Below, in pieces: positions 1-8,276 of a DNA stretch of 49,347 nt; the stretch's first letter is position 1; each line of letters begins with the position of its first letter. A model generated the notes under the pieces. That model was not told the origin of the DNA, made no database searches, and saw only the letters and a list, made by a program, of their open reading frames with translations. The position numbers were made by a program, and so were the translations under genes. Source of the stretch: JAGLQA01 sp023135565 (GTDB lineage: Bacteria > Acidobacteriota > Aminicenantia > UBA2199); the NCBI GenBank assembly GCA_030639305.1, contig DAOWCY010000028.1, positions 1 to 49,347 of the forward strand, written 5' to 3'.

Positions 1-2
1 GC

Positions 3-845
3 AGCCACAGCGCCGCCGAAGCCCACGGCAAAGAGCCGGAAGGTGGTGCTTTCAGCAGGAGTAACCGGCAGCGAGCCGGACAAATCCACGCTGCCGAAAC
101 CCGGTTCGATGGTCGCTGTCTGCGCCACTTCGGTGGCCCAGGTCAGGGTGACGGCACTGCCGGCCTGGATATAGTCTCCGGAAGCGCTGAAAGAAACCCT
201 GGGCGGTGGGAAAATCACAGTAACTGTGGCGGATGCGGTAGTGACGCCGCCTAAATTGGCGGCAGTCAGGGTATAGGTAGTATTCGGCACTTGCGGAGAC
301 ACCGCCATAGACCCGCCTGGAACCACGCTGCCTATGCCGTTGTCGATGCTCACTGAGTCGGCTCCGTTCACATTCCAGCTTAAGGCAGCGGATTGTTTAT
401 AGCTGATGGTTGCAGGAGAAACGCTGAAAGAAACCGCAGGTTTAGCGATGAATTTATATATGTCGATAATAACGAAAGCGCCGGGTTTGCTATTGAGTTT
501 GACGGTAATTTCATTAGCAGGTTCCAGGGTCACTATTCGTTCGATGAAGCCCACCTGTTGGCTAAAATCGGCAGGCCCGATCACCTGTGCGCCGTTGAGT
601 TTGATCACCGCGCTGGAAACGCGGTGGTTTTCCTGGGGATCGCCGTTGATTAATCGCAGGTAAAAACCGGGGCCGCTGTAGTTAGCGGGAATGGCGAAAG
701 TGTGGCTGTGGGTAAGCGGTTTTTTGTTTGTGCGGGTATAGGTTTGGGGCGTTAGGAAAGTGACGTCCCCGGCAAATGCGGTTCCCATGCAGCTAATAAT
801 AAAAAATAATACGAACAGCAGGGTTTTTTTTATGTTTTTTTTCAT
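3..845 (-). CDS. Secreted Ig-like domain protein (3' part beyond window)
   Basis: The N-terminal 281 codons of a leftward gene are present; the reading frame is still open at the window edge, so the C-terminus is missing. The start ATG follows AAGGAG at good spacing. A classic signal peptide opens the protein: lysines, a hydrophobic core (LLFVLFFIIS) and a TAFA-G cleavage region. Residues ~25-120 form a beta-rich module that speaks of loss of linear motifs of known enzymes. From ~130 there are at least two tandem Ig-like/bacterial surface-type units of ~75-80 residues, recognisable by VSFSVSPATI, the AALSWNVNGADSVSIDNG core and the PNTTYTLTAAN strand. Such modules usually mediate binding or act as spacers on exported proteins. 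No catalytic domain is visible. Function unknown; likely a surface or periplasmic protein. Confidence 0.8.
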   Translation of the reverse strand, partial: MKKNIKKTLLFVLFFIISCMGTAFAGDVTFLTPQTYTRTNKKPLTHSHTFAIPANYSGPGFYLRLINGDPQENHRVSSAVIKLNGAQVIGPADFSQQVGFIERIVTLEPANEITVKLNSKPGAFVIIDIYKFIAKPAVSFSVSPATISYKQSAALSWNVNGADSVSIDNGIGSVVPGGSMAVSPQVPNTTYTLTAANLGGVTTASATVTVIFPPPRVSFSASGDYIQAGSAVTLTWATEVAQTATIEPGFGSVDLSGSLPVTPAESTTFRLFAVGFGGAVA

Positions 846-1280
846 CGTAGACTCCTTTTACCAGATGTTTCAACCAGTCTTATTTTATGAGCATACCATA
901 AGAAACACTTTTTGAAAATCATGAAAATTGTTACACTTGACGCGAATGGTTATTTTTTCCCGAAGAACCTCTCTAAGACAGCTTTTTAGCCTAAAAACCC
1001 AACAACATCCCGCGTAAAAAAAAAATGATTTTATAAGCTTTTTGCAAAGGTTCGATCCTTCTATTTACCTTACTGGAAAGGGATCTCCGCGATATTTTTG
1101 TCTGTCGAAACATTAGTGTAACAATTTTCATGATACACTCTAAAATTTGGCTTGTTTTGTTTCTCCTGGAACCGGACTACTCCTTAAAAAAGACAGTACA
1201 ATACTATCCGGTATGATACTATTCTATATAAAGTTAAGCGTTTTTTTCAAGATCGAGCTAAAAAAAATGAGATTTTACCC
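846..1280. other. Intergenic region, 435 bp, no gene seen
   Basis: This AT-rich gap separates two leftward genes. It holds the ribosome binding site and probably the promoter of the Ig-like protein gene: on the minus strand TTTCAA and TATGCT are separated by 16 bp, upstream of the AAGGAG. It also holds a perfect 20-bp inverted repeat (listed separately). No convincing coding frame is seen; short frames on the plus strand have no ribosome binding site. Confidence 0.6.
918..1134. repeat. Perfect 20-bp inverted repeat, arms 177 bp apart
   Basis: The left arm at 918-937 reads ATCATGAAAATTGTTACACT and the right arm at 1115-1134 is its exact reverse complement. The pairing stops on both sides, so the arms are precisely 20 bp. 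The left arm lies just upstream of the predicted promoter of the gene starting at 845. Paired regulator sites or the ends of a small non-coding mobile element are both possible; the sequence does not decide. Confidence 0.7.
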
Positions 1281-3161
1281 TCAATTCGACAGCGTAAAAA
1301 ACGCATCGCCGGTATCGGCCACTGCCGTGCCTCTTTCTTTGATCTTGATGGTGTACCCGCCGCCTGCCGGAGCAAAACCGCCGCTGTACCCGCCAACCGT
1401 CCAGGGGTAAACACCTGATGCCGGGTTTACATTGTTGGCAATGACGCCTATCAGGACGCCGTTTTGCCACAGGGTGATCTTGATATTCCCGGATAATCCA
1501 TAAGCAGTCCAGGTGATATTTCGTGCAGCGCCTAAGGGCCAACTCTCGCCGCCGTTGGGTGCAGTAAGAGCTAAAAAAGCTGCTATAGAAAAAGAGGCAT
1601 TGCTTGTATCGACGACTGCCGTGCCTTTTTCTTTGATCTTGATGGTGTAACCGCTGCCTGCCGGGGCAAAACCGCCGTTGTGCAGCCCCACCGTCCAAGA
1701 GTAGGCGCCTGTCGCCGGGTTCACATCGTTAGCAATTGTTCCTATTAGGACGCCGTTTTGCCACAGGGTGATCTTCACATTCGCGGATAACCCGTAAGCA
1801 GTCCAGGTGATATCTTTAGTAGAACCGGCCTGCCGGCTTTCACCGCCGTTAGGCGTCGTAAGGGTTAGCTCGACAATAGTAAAGGCCGCAGCGCCGGTAT
1901 CGGCCACTGCCGTGCCTTTTTCTTTAATCTTGACAGCGTACCCGCCGTTTGCCGGGGCAAAACCGCTGCTGTGCTGCCCTACCGTCCAGGAGTAAATGCC
2001 TGCCGCCGGGTTCACATTGTTGGCAATGACGCCTATCAGGACGCCGTTTTGCCACAGGGTGATCTTGATATTCCCGGTTAGACCCGAAGCCGTCCAGGTG
2101 ATGTTTTTAGTGGAACCGCGCTGCCAATTTTCGCTGCCATTGGGTGCAGTCACGGTTATTTCCTTTTGACCGCCGTTTTGCAGCGCCTCCCCGGAATCAG
2201 GGTCTATCGTTAACGAAGACTCATCCACCGCTTCAAAATCAGAACCGCTGAGATTATGCAGTTCGTGCAGGACATCGTTATCCCAACGCTCATCCGGTAC
2301 GCCGGAGATGAACCAGGAAGAACCGTTGTCCGCTAAAAACATGCCGTATTTTTTCAAAGCCCGCAAAATAACCTGTACCGGCGCTGAAAAACCGGATATA
2401 TCGACACCGGCTTTGAGACGGAAACGCTGCCCCATAGGGGGATATTGAGCGCCGGTTAAAGCGGAAGCATAATGCCTGCCGGGCCAGGTATAGGCCCTGC
2501 GGGTTTGCGGGGCGGTAAAACGGAGGGCATGGTCGATCTCACCGGCAGCTACTTCTTCGTATCTAATCAGGCCGGGCAAAATCGGCAAACCGGCGGCATC
2601 CGCCGAAGTCCATCCTGCCGGCCGCAGGTCCTGTGAGTTAAGGTGAAAAATAGCCCCGGAACCGGCGTGCCAACTGCCGTCCGGCTGGGGAAAAGCATAG
2701 AATAATTCATAAAGGATACAATTTTCCCGGTCCACCACCAGCACGTGCCGGTCTCCCGTGCTGTTAGGCCCACCTTCTATCGGCGCATCCGGCGGAACCG
2801 GGTAAGGCCCCGGGTCGCTTTCGTCCGCATAAGCGAAAGTAACGGTTACTTTTTGCTGGGTTCCCGGCACAGTGGTATAGGGAATACCGATGGGCCCGCC
2901 GTCCCATAAGCCCGAACCGAAATCCGCGTGTACAGGTTCGTTTGCCCCGATGGTATCGATATACAAACTTGAATTAGCATCTACCGGCAGCGTATCTATG
3001 GGGGTATTCCAGATGTTGTTAGTAGGAAATAGTTGGCAGCCTTCGATTATGTTTCGTTTTTTTTCACTGTCTTTAGAATCCTTGACCACAGCCTGTTGAA
3101 AGGCGGTGTTTGAAATAAAAATTACCCACAACAGTAAAGCTGAAAATTTTAAAAATTTCAT
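1281..3161 (-). CDS. Secreted protein with three Kre9/KNH-like repeats
   Basis: 626 residues. I chose the start at 3161 because AAGGAG lies 7 bases before it and it opens directly with a signal peptide (MKFLKFSALLLWVIFISNTA); a longer frame upstream lacks these. Residues ~45-330 form an unrecognised globular domain (CQLFPTNNIWNTPIDTLP, then GDRHVLVVDRENCILYE, then RRAYTWPGRHYAS). After it come three tandem ~97-residue units, each starting with a T-x-PNG-(G/S)-E motif and containing NITWTA, KITLWQNGVLIG and YSWTVG. This pattern fits the Ser-Thr-rich GPI-anchored/Kre9-KNH family (PF10342), common as a beta-sandwich module in bacterial exported proteins. The repeats are nearly identical in DNA too, suggesting recent duplication or homogenisation. 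Role probably in surface binding; no enzyme is claimed. Confidence 0.8.
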   Translation of the reverse strand: MKFLKFSALLLWVIFISNTAFQQAVVKDSKDSEKKRNIIEGCQLFPTNNIWNTPIDTLPVDANSSLYIDTIGANEPVHADFGSGLWDGGPIGIPYTTVPGTQQKVTVTFAYADESDPGPYPVPPDAPIEGGPNSTGDRHVLVVDRENCILYELFYAFPQPDGSWHAGSGAIFHLNSQDLRPAGWTSADAAGLPILPGLIRYEEVAAGEIDHALRFTAPQTRRAYTWPGRHYASALTGAQYPPMGQRFRLKAGVDISGFSAPVQVILRALKKYGMFLADNGSSWFISGVPDERWDNDVLHELHNLSGSDFEAVDESSLTIDPDSGEALQNGGQKEITVTAPNGSENWQRGSTKNITWTASGLTGNIKITLWQNGVLIGVIANNVNPAAGIYSWTVGQHSSGFAPANGGYAVKIKEKGTAVADTGAAAFTIVELTLTTPNGGESRQAGSTKDITWTAYGLSANVKITLWQNGVLIGTIANDVNPATGAYSWTVGLHNGGFAPAGSGYTIKIKEKGTAVVDTSNASFSIAAFLALTAPNGGESWPLGAARNITWTAYGLSGNIKITLWQNGVLIGVIANNVNPASGVYPWTVGGYSGGFAPAGGGYTIKIKERGTAVADTGDAFFTLSN

Positions 3162-3540
3162 AAGCTTCTCCTTGATTAATAATAGGCTGCGGACGCCGTC
3201 CGCTTCCCTGGTAAGATTTGCATGCAGCGACACCCCACAGCTAAGTGCCGGGTAAAGTAGCATTTTTCTTGCCAAAATGCCGGCAGCCCGGGAAAATTTG
3301 CGGCTATACAAGTCTCGATGATATTCTCCAGCAGTCTGTGGGCAAACCGGGTTTTTTTAGGTATGTAGATTTTGTGACAAAATTTTGTATATATGTTCTC
3401 TTTTAGTGACAAAATTTGTCAATTTAAAAAGAAAATAATGGACGAAAAGCGATTTTTTTACGTATAAATAGAGTTACCGGTGCGCCGCGCCCCTGAGCGG
3501 CAGCGCTAATGCGCAGCTAAAAAATACCTGGAGGCTTCAA
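3162..3540. other. Divergent intergenic region with palindromes
   Basis: This 379-bp gap separates a leftward and a rightward gene, so it must hold both promoters. Two related palindromic sites lie at 3377-3388 (ACAAAATTTTGT) and 3407-3421 (TGACAAAATTTGTCA), about 31 bp apart centre to centre, in a short AT-rich tract. They look like a tandem operator for a dimeric regulator. No credible gene is seen; a short leftward frame overlapping the start of the neighbouring gene has no ribosome binding site. Confidence 0.5.
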
Positions 3541-5076
3541 ATGAAACAAAAAAAACAATTTAGATTTATTATCGTCCTGCTGGGGATACTGTTGATGGCG
3601 ACAAATGCAGCGCCGCGGAAACAAAATACCAAAACGGATAAAATGACCCTAATCGCATTGGGCGACTGTATCTTATCCCATAAAGTGTCGTCGAAAAAAG
3701 ACCCGGCTTTTCTCAAGTTAGTGGATATTATCCGCAGCTCCGACTGCACCTGGGCCAATTGCGAACTCCCGATGGTTGAAATCGACAAAGCCTATCCGCA
3801 GCACAGGGAAATGGACCTGCCCGGCGCTGTCCCTCCCTGGGTAGCAGATGAATTCAAATGGTTGGGGATCGATTTTGTCGGTTTTGCCAATAACCATACC
3901 ATGGATTATGGTTATGAAGGGCTTTTTTCAACCATAGAGAACCTTAAGCGTGTGGGCATCGGTTATGCCGGGGCAGGCAAAGACCTGGAAGAAGCAGCCA
4001 GACCACGCTATATAGATGCACCCGGGGGCCGCGTGGGCCAGGTGAGCTGCTGCGGATCGTTCCACAAGGGCACCCAGGCGTCACTGCCCAATCCTTACGT
4101 AAGGGGCCGGCCGGGACTGAATCATCTGCGTGTGGAAGACATATTACAGGTAAAAAAGGAGTCTTTCGACACCCTGAAAAAAATCTTCGACGAAATAGAA
4201 CAGCATTTCGAGCCGGAAGATAGCCAGAAGAGCGAACACGAAGAGCAAAAAACTAAAGGCAAAAAGCAGGAACACGAAGACAAAAAACCGGCTCACGAAA
4301 ATAAAAAACAAACACATAAAGAAAAAGAACAAAAAACCGGGGCTGAGAAACAAAAAAGTGCTGATGAGAAAAAAAAATCAGGAGAAAAAAAAGAAAAGCC
4401 CGAAGAATCAAGATTTATGGAATTCAAAATAGTGCCCGGTGATAAAATAGCCGATGTCAGCACCCTGAACGAAGAGGATTTAAAACGAATCACCGATGCG
4501 GTAAAAGTTGCCCGGCGTAATGCCCGCATCGTGATTGTCAGCAACCATGAGCATAGGGGAGCGGAAAAACAAAAAGCGCCGGCGGAATTTTTTAAAATTT
4601 TTGCCAGGGCCTGTATAGACGCAGGTGCCGACGTGGTGTTCAACACCGGCCCGCACAGGTTATGGGGCATCGAAATCTATAAAAACAAACCTATTTTCTA
4701 CAGCCTGGGCAATTTTTTCTTCCAGATCACCGACGAATTTTTCCCATCTGAAGTTTATGCTGATTACGGTTTTGACCCGCGTACCCGAGATGGTTCATTA
4801 TTGCAAGAAAAAATTATCGATCTATATTTTAATAAAGATTGTTATTGGCAGGGTGTTGTCCCGGTTATTACCTTTGAGAAGGGCAGCGAAATAACCGGTA
4901 TCGAGTTATACCCCATTTCCCTGGGCCGGGACCTGCCTTTATACGAAAAGGGAACGCCTGTGCCTGCCTCCAAAAAAGAGGGCAAAGCCATTATCGAAGA
5001 CCTAAGCAAAATGTCCGCGCCATACAAAACCGCCATCGAATACCGCAGTGGTGTAGGCATCATCAAACTAAAGTAA
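3541..5076 (+). CDS. CapA-family (PGA_cap) metallophosphoesterase-like protein
   Basis: 511 residues; the start follows CTGGAGG at 6 bases. A short signal peptide or membrane anchor spans residues 8-24. The CapA/PgsA fold (poly-gamma-glutamate capsule family, calcineurin-like) is shown by GD at 41-42, NCE at 73-75, NNH at 117-119, the HEH pair at 336-338, GPHRLWG near 370 and the PIFYSLGNF strand at ~384-392. All metal-ligand-type positions appear present. An unusual insertion at residues ~226-290 is almost only Lys, Glu, Gln and His and splits the domain before the second histidine pair. Family members act in polyglutamate capsule formation or other envelope roles; no capBC genes are nearby, so the substrate is unknown. 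Total length exceeds the usual ~350-400 residues because of the insertion. Confidence 0.85.
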   Translation: MKQKKQFRFIIVLLGILLMATNAAPRKQNTKTDKMTLIALGDCILSHKVSSKKDPAFLKLVDIIRSSDCTWANCELPMVEIDKAYPQHREMDLPGAVPPWVADEFKWLGIDFVGFANNHTMDYGYEGLFSTIENLKRVGIGYAGAGKDLEEAARPRYIDAPGGRVGQVSCCGSFHKGTQASLPNPYVRGRPGLNHLRVEDILQVKKESFDTLKKIFDEIEQHFEPEDSQKSEHEEQKTKGKKQEHEDKKPAHENKKQTHKEKEQKTGAEKQKSADEKKKSGEKKEKPEESRFMEFKIVPGDKIADVSTLNEEDLKRITDAVKVARRNARIVIVSNHEHRGAEKQKAPAEFFKIFARACIDAGADVVFNTGPHRLWGIEIYKNKPIFYSLGNFFFQITDEFFPSEVYADYGFDPRTRDGSLLQEKIIDLYFNKDCYWQGVVPVITFEKGSEITGIELYPISLGRDLPLYEKGTPVPASKKEGKAIIEDLSKMSAPYKTAIEYRSGVGIIKLK

Positions 5077-5145
5077 ATTTAGTTCCCGGGTCCCGCATGG
5101 GTTGGGGCAGCCCGTCTCTTTTTAAAAGAATTTTAAATAAATTAC

Positions 5146-5174
5146 TTGCAATTTTGTTTTCTTTTTATTAAAAT
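5146..5174 (+). promoter_or_regulatory. Predicted sigma70-type promoter, near-leaderless
   Basis: TTGCAA at 5146-5151 and TAAAAT at 5169-5174 are exactly 17 bp apart. The ATG at 5182 follows the -10 box by 7 bases, so transcription would begin at or next to the start codon. No Shine-Dalgarno sequence precedes this gene. Confidence 0.55.
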
Positions 5175-5181
5175 TAAGCCG

Positions 5182-6759
5182 ATGGTAAAGAAAAAAACAT
5201 TGCTTGTGGAATGTGAAGCTGAGATCGCTGCCGGGGTAAAAGAAAGCTTACAAAAACTCGGCTGCCGGATTACCCCGGTTGAAGCAGGCAGCGAAGAGGC
5301 GCTGCTCAGCGGCAAACGGAAATTAACGGATTTGCGCTTAGAGAATAAGTGGTTTTACATCGCTCTTCACAGCATCGGGGATGCGGTGATTACCACCGAT
5401 ACCGCGGCTTGTGTCACGTTCATGAATGCCGCGGCCGAAATTCTTACCGGTTGGCGGGAAAAAGAAGCGGTCGGTAAACCTATAAAAGAGGTTTTTAATA
5501 TTATTAATGAAATAACAGGAGAAGCGGCAAAAAACCCGGTTGATAGAGTGCTGCGGGAAGGCGTGGTCGTCGGGTTGGCTAACGACACGGTATTGGTCGC
5601 CCGGGATGGCAGCCGCTGTCCTATCGATGACAGCGGGGCCCCCATCAAAGACGATAAGGGAAAGATGCTCGGTGTGGTGCTGGTTTTCCGGGATGTGACC
5701 GAGCGCAAGCGAGTCGAAGGCGCGCTGCGCCGGGAACGGGACAATGCGCAAAAATATTTAGATATAGCTGAGGTTATGTTAGTGGCTTTAAATGAGACGG
5801 GGGAGATTACCCTCATCAATCGTAAAGGCTGCAGGATTTTGGGATATAAAGAAGGCGAACTGATCGGCAAAAATTGGTTCCAGGCTTGCCTACCGGAACG
5901 AATCAGGGGGGACGTGAAGTCTGTGTTTCATGAATTGATGGAGGGAAAGATCGAACCGGTGGAGTACTATGAAAACCCGGTTATAACAAAATCGGGTGAT
6001 GAAAGAATCATTGCTTTTCATAATACTAATTTGGAGGATGAGACCGGTAAGATTATGGGCACCCTGAGTTCCGGCCAGGACGTCACCGAGCGTAACCGGA
6101 AAGAAAAACAGATCGAAACCGCTCTAAGAGAAAAGGAAGTGCTTTTGAAGGAAATTCATCACCGGGTTAAAAACAACCTGCAGACCATATCGAGCCTGCT
6201 CAGTCTCCAGGCTAAATATATCGATGACAAACGTTCCCTGGAAGTTTTGGAGAACAGCCGGGAACGTGTTAGCGCCATGGCCTTAGTACATGAGAAGTTA
6301 TATAGTTCGAAAGATTTATCGAAAATAGAATCCCGGGAATACATATGCAGTTTAATCAGTCATCTCTTCAATGTATATATCATGAAGCCCGGGAAAGTGA
6401 AGATAAAAAGGGAGATCGAAGATATTGCTTTAGACATCGAGACAGCCATCCCCTTAGGTTTGATAATCAATGAGTTTGTTTCCAATACCTTTAAGCATGC
6501 CTTCCCGGATGAAAGGACGGGAGAATTGATGGTCAAATTCGCCGGGATAAAGGACGCGGATTATAATTTTATATTGGTTGTTTCGGATAACGGCGTCGGT
6601 TTACCGCAGACTCAGGGAATAGGTAAAGGCGGCAATTTCGGCATGGTAATTGTTAATGCATTGGTCAAGCAATTGCATGGAGTCATAGAAGTAGATAGAG
6701 ATAGCGGCACTACGGTTACCATAAAATTCAAAAAACTAACCTACAAAAAAAGAATTTAG
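5182..6759 (+). CDS. PAS-PAS-HisKA_2 sensor histidine kinase
   Basis: 525 residues from ATG 5182; an in-frame ATG 36 bases upstream falls within the predicted -35 box, so I prefer the later start. Residues 1-40 (KKTLLVECEAEIAAGV, then LGCRITPVEAGSEEAL) look like the first part of a response-regulator receiver that breaks off before the phospho-acceptor strand. Two PAS domains follow (~58-176 and ~188-304), each ending in a DVTER motif. The dimerisation/phosphotransfer region is of the HisKA_2 type with EIHHRVKNNLQ at ~324-334. The ATPase domain has INEFVSN (429-435), DNGVGLP (469-475) and a G-box at ~484-490. There are no membrane segments, so it is a soluble cytosolic sensor. Kinases of this class often act on stand-alone regulators; no cognate regulator is adjacent. 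The signal is unknown. Confidence 0.88.
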   Translation: MVKKKTLLVECEAEIAAGVKESLQKLGCRITPVEAGSEEALLSGKRKLTDLRLENKWFYIALHSIGDAVITTDTAACVTFMNAAAEILTGWREKEAVGKPIKEVFNIINEITGEAAKNPVDRVLREGVVVGLANDTVLVARDGSRCPIDDSGAPIKDDKGKMLGVVLVFRDVTERKRVEGALRRERDNAQKYLDIAEVMLVALNETGEITLINRKGCRILGYKEGELIGKNWFQACLPERIRGDVKSVFHELMEGKIEPVEYYENPVITKSGDERIIAFHNTNLEDETGKIMGTLSSGQDVTERNRKEKQIETALREKEVLLKEIHHRVKNNLQTISSLLSLQAKYIDDKRSLEVLENSRERVSAMALVHEKLYSSKDLSKIESREYICSLISHLFNVYIMKPGKVKIKREIEDIALDIETAIPLGLIINEFVSNTFKHAFPDERTGELMVKFAGIKDADYNFILVVSDNGVGLPQTQGIGKGGNFGMVIVNALVKQLHGVIEVDRDSGTTVTIKFKKLTYKKRI

Positions 6760-6762
6760 CCG

Positions 6763-6905
6763 GGCCCACCACGTGGGCAGGGTATAAGCCGCTTCGCGGC
6801 AAGAGGCAGCTTGTGAGCGCTTTTGATTTTAAATTATTAAAAGTTTTGTTCAAACTTTTTCAAAAGTTTGGCCCCCGGCAGGGGCCGCCGGAGGCAAGAG
6901 CGCTT
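6763..6905 (+). repeat. Dispersed GCCGGAGGCAA-type intergenic repeat, copy 1
   Basis: The gap holds GCCGCTTCGCGGCAAGAGGC, an AAAGTTTTGTTCAAACTTT hairpin, and the terminal motif GCCGCCGGAGGCAAGAG. All are shared with other gaps in this window. It lies just upstream of the rsmH promoter. Confidence 0.75.
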
Positions 6906-6935
6906 TTGGTTCTCAATAAACAAAAGCCCCGGCAC

Positions 6936-6964
6936 TTGACAGCAAATCATCTTTAATCTATATT
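6936..6964 (+). promoter_or_regulatory. Strong sigma70-type promoter of rsmH, leaderless
   Basis: TTGACA at 6936-6941 and TATATT at 6959-6964 have a 17-bp spacer. The GTG start at 6973 begins 8 bases after the -10 box, which places the expected transcription start within about 3 bases of the start codon. There is no Shine-Dalgarno sequence. Confidence 0.75.
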
Positions 6965-6972
6965 ACTTAATA

Positions 6973-7854
6973 GTGGACGACTTAAATAAAAAACATATAC
7001 CTGTACTTGTAAACGAAGTGGTTGAGTTACTGCGGGCAGCGGAAGGGGGAATCTTTTTCGACGGCACGGTGGGATTGGGCGGACACAGCGCCGCTGTGTT
7101 GGAAGCTGCCCCGGGTAATTTCTTATACGGAACCGATAGGGACATAGAAGCTTTAGAGCTAACGCGGGAAAGGCTGGCCGGTTTTAGCGGCAGATACGAA
7201 TTCTTTAAAGCGGATTTCAGGGAGATCGAGTCCCTGCCTATAGAAATCGGGAAAATAGACGGATTTTTATTTGATCTCGGGGTTTCTTCTTTTCAATTGG
7301 ATGAACCGGGCCGGGGTTTTTCTTATTCTCAAAGCGCGCCGTTGGACATGAGGATGGACAAAGAGCAAAGTCTTACAGCATGCGAAGTGGTGAATAGTTA
7401 TAGTTACCGGGAGTTGTGCGAAATTTTAAAAAAGTACGGCGAGATAGGCGGGCCGGTAAAGATAGTCGAGCAAATCGTGTTTCACCGCAAGAATAAAAGG
7501 ATAGAGAGCAGCGCAGATTTAAAAGAGATCGTGCGCCGGATTTACCCGCGGAAAAGGACCATGGACCCGTTGTCCAGGGTTTTCCAGGCGCTGCGAATCG
7601 AAGTCAACCGGGAGTTGGCCGGTCTTGAAGATTTTTTTATCGAACTTTTCCCGAAAATGAAAACCGGCGCCAGGATTGTGATTATCTCTTTTCATTCTTT
7701 AGAGGACCGGATAGCCAAGAATGCGCTGCGAAAGGGCAAGGAGGCTGGTCTGATCGAGATTTTGACCAAAAAGCCGATCACAGCTTCGGAAGTTGAGAAA
7801 GCGGAGAATGCCAGGTCCCGTTCGGCGAAGCTGAGAGGGGGACGCAAGTGCTGA
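6973..7854 (+). CDS. rsmH: 16S rRNA (cytosine(1402)-N4)-methyltransferase RsmH
   Basis: 293 residues, normal for the family. RsmH (MraW) methylates N4 of C1402 in 16S rRNA using S-adenosylmethionine and fine-tunes the ribosomal P site. Seen: HIPVLVNEVVELL at the start, the SAM-binding loop DGTVGLGGHS at 30-39, DLGVSSFQLDEPGRGFS, PLDMRMD, and the C-terminal ISFHSLEDRI followed by RSAKLRGG. The start is GTG; it is the only one that keeps the conserved N-terminus and it sits 8 bases after a strong -10 box. In many bacteria rsmH lies in the mraZ-ftsL-mur cluster; here it is alone, with none of those genes on either side. Confidence 0.95.
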   Translation: MDDLNKKHIPVLVNEVVELLRAAEGGIFFDGTVGLGGHSAAVLEAAPGNFLYGTDRDIEALELTRERLAGFSGRYEFFKADFREIESLPIEIGKIDGFLFDLGVSSFQLDEPGRGFSYSQSAPLDMRMDKEQSLTACEVVNSYSYRELCEILKKYGEIGGPVKIVEQIVFHRKNKRIESSADLKEIVRRIYPRKRTMDPLSRVFQALRIEVNRELAGLEDFFIELFPKMKTGARIVIISFHSLEDRIAKNALRKGKEAGLIEILTKKPITASEVEKAENARSRSAKLRGGRKC

Positions 7855-7877
7855 GTTATGGATTACGATTTTTTAAG

Positions 7878-7906
7878 TTGATTTATCTTTGGTTTTGTAT
7901 TAATAC
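7878..7906 (+). promoter_or_regulatory. Probable promoter of the Phd/YefM-like antitoxin gene
   Basis: TTGATT at 7878-7883 and TAATAC at 7901-7906 are separated by 17 bp. The antitoxin start at 7925 with its GGAG lies a short distance downstream. Confidence 0.45.
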
Positions 7907-7924
7907 AAGTATTGGAGTTTGAAA

Positions 7925-8134
7925 ATGAATGTAACAAATGTTCAATATATAGTAGATGCAGAGGGTAGAAACACCGGTGTAATACTGCCCATCGATCTTT
8001 GGGAAGAAATTACATCGGAAGACGAAACCAACTACCTGTTAAAAAATGAAACCATGAAAAAGCGGCTGTTAGAAGCGCGGCAGCGCAAAGAGGGGATACC
8101 TTTTGACGAAGTCTGTGAGAAGTTTGGATTTTGA
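7925..8134 (+). CDS. Phd/YefM-like antitoxin, small
   Basis: 69 residues. I start at ATG 7925 because TTGGAG lies 7 bases before it; an in-frame TTG two codons earlier overlaps that site. The N-terminal half (NVQYIVDAEGRNTGVILPID) has the beta-strand pattern of Phd/YefM-type antitoxins, and the C-terminal half (KNETMKKRLLEARQRKEG) is the charged helix expected to wrap a RelE/YoeB-type toxin. Antitoxins of this group are cytosolic and repress their own promoter. The companion toxin frame that overlaps its 3' end is broken after 19 codons (next entry), so this is probably an orphan antitoxin. Confidence 0.65.
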   Translation: MNVTNVQYIVDAEGRNTGVILPIDLWEEITSEDETNYLLKNETMKKRLLEARQRKEGIPFDEVCEKFGF

Positions 8135-8174
8135 TCCCGCTGCTTTTGAGGATTTATGGCGAGAATTTCTATAG
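8115..8174 (+). pseudogene. Remnant of a RelE/YoeB-type toxin N-terminus
   Basis: A frame beginning at GTG 8115, overlapping the antitoxin by 20 bases, reads VRSLDFDPAAFEDLWREFL and then stops. The start resembles the FxPxAxEDL opening of YoeB/Txe/RelE toxins, and the overlap with the antitoxin is the usual arrangement. A working toxin would need ~65 more residues, and none of the downstream frames supplies them, so I read it as a decayed toxin gene. Confidence 0.5.
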
Positions 8175-8276
8175 ATAAGAGCCAGAAAAAACCCAGCTAA
8201 TGAAAAAAAATAAATTTTGTATACTCAACGATAAAGAAATAAGAATAGCTAAAGTGAGTTCTGATAGGAGGTTGGG

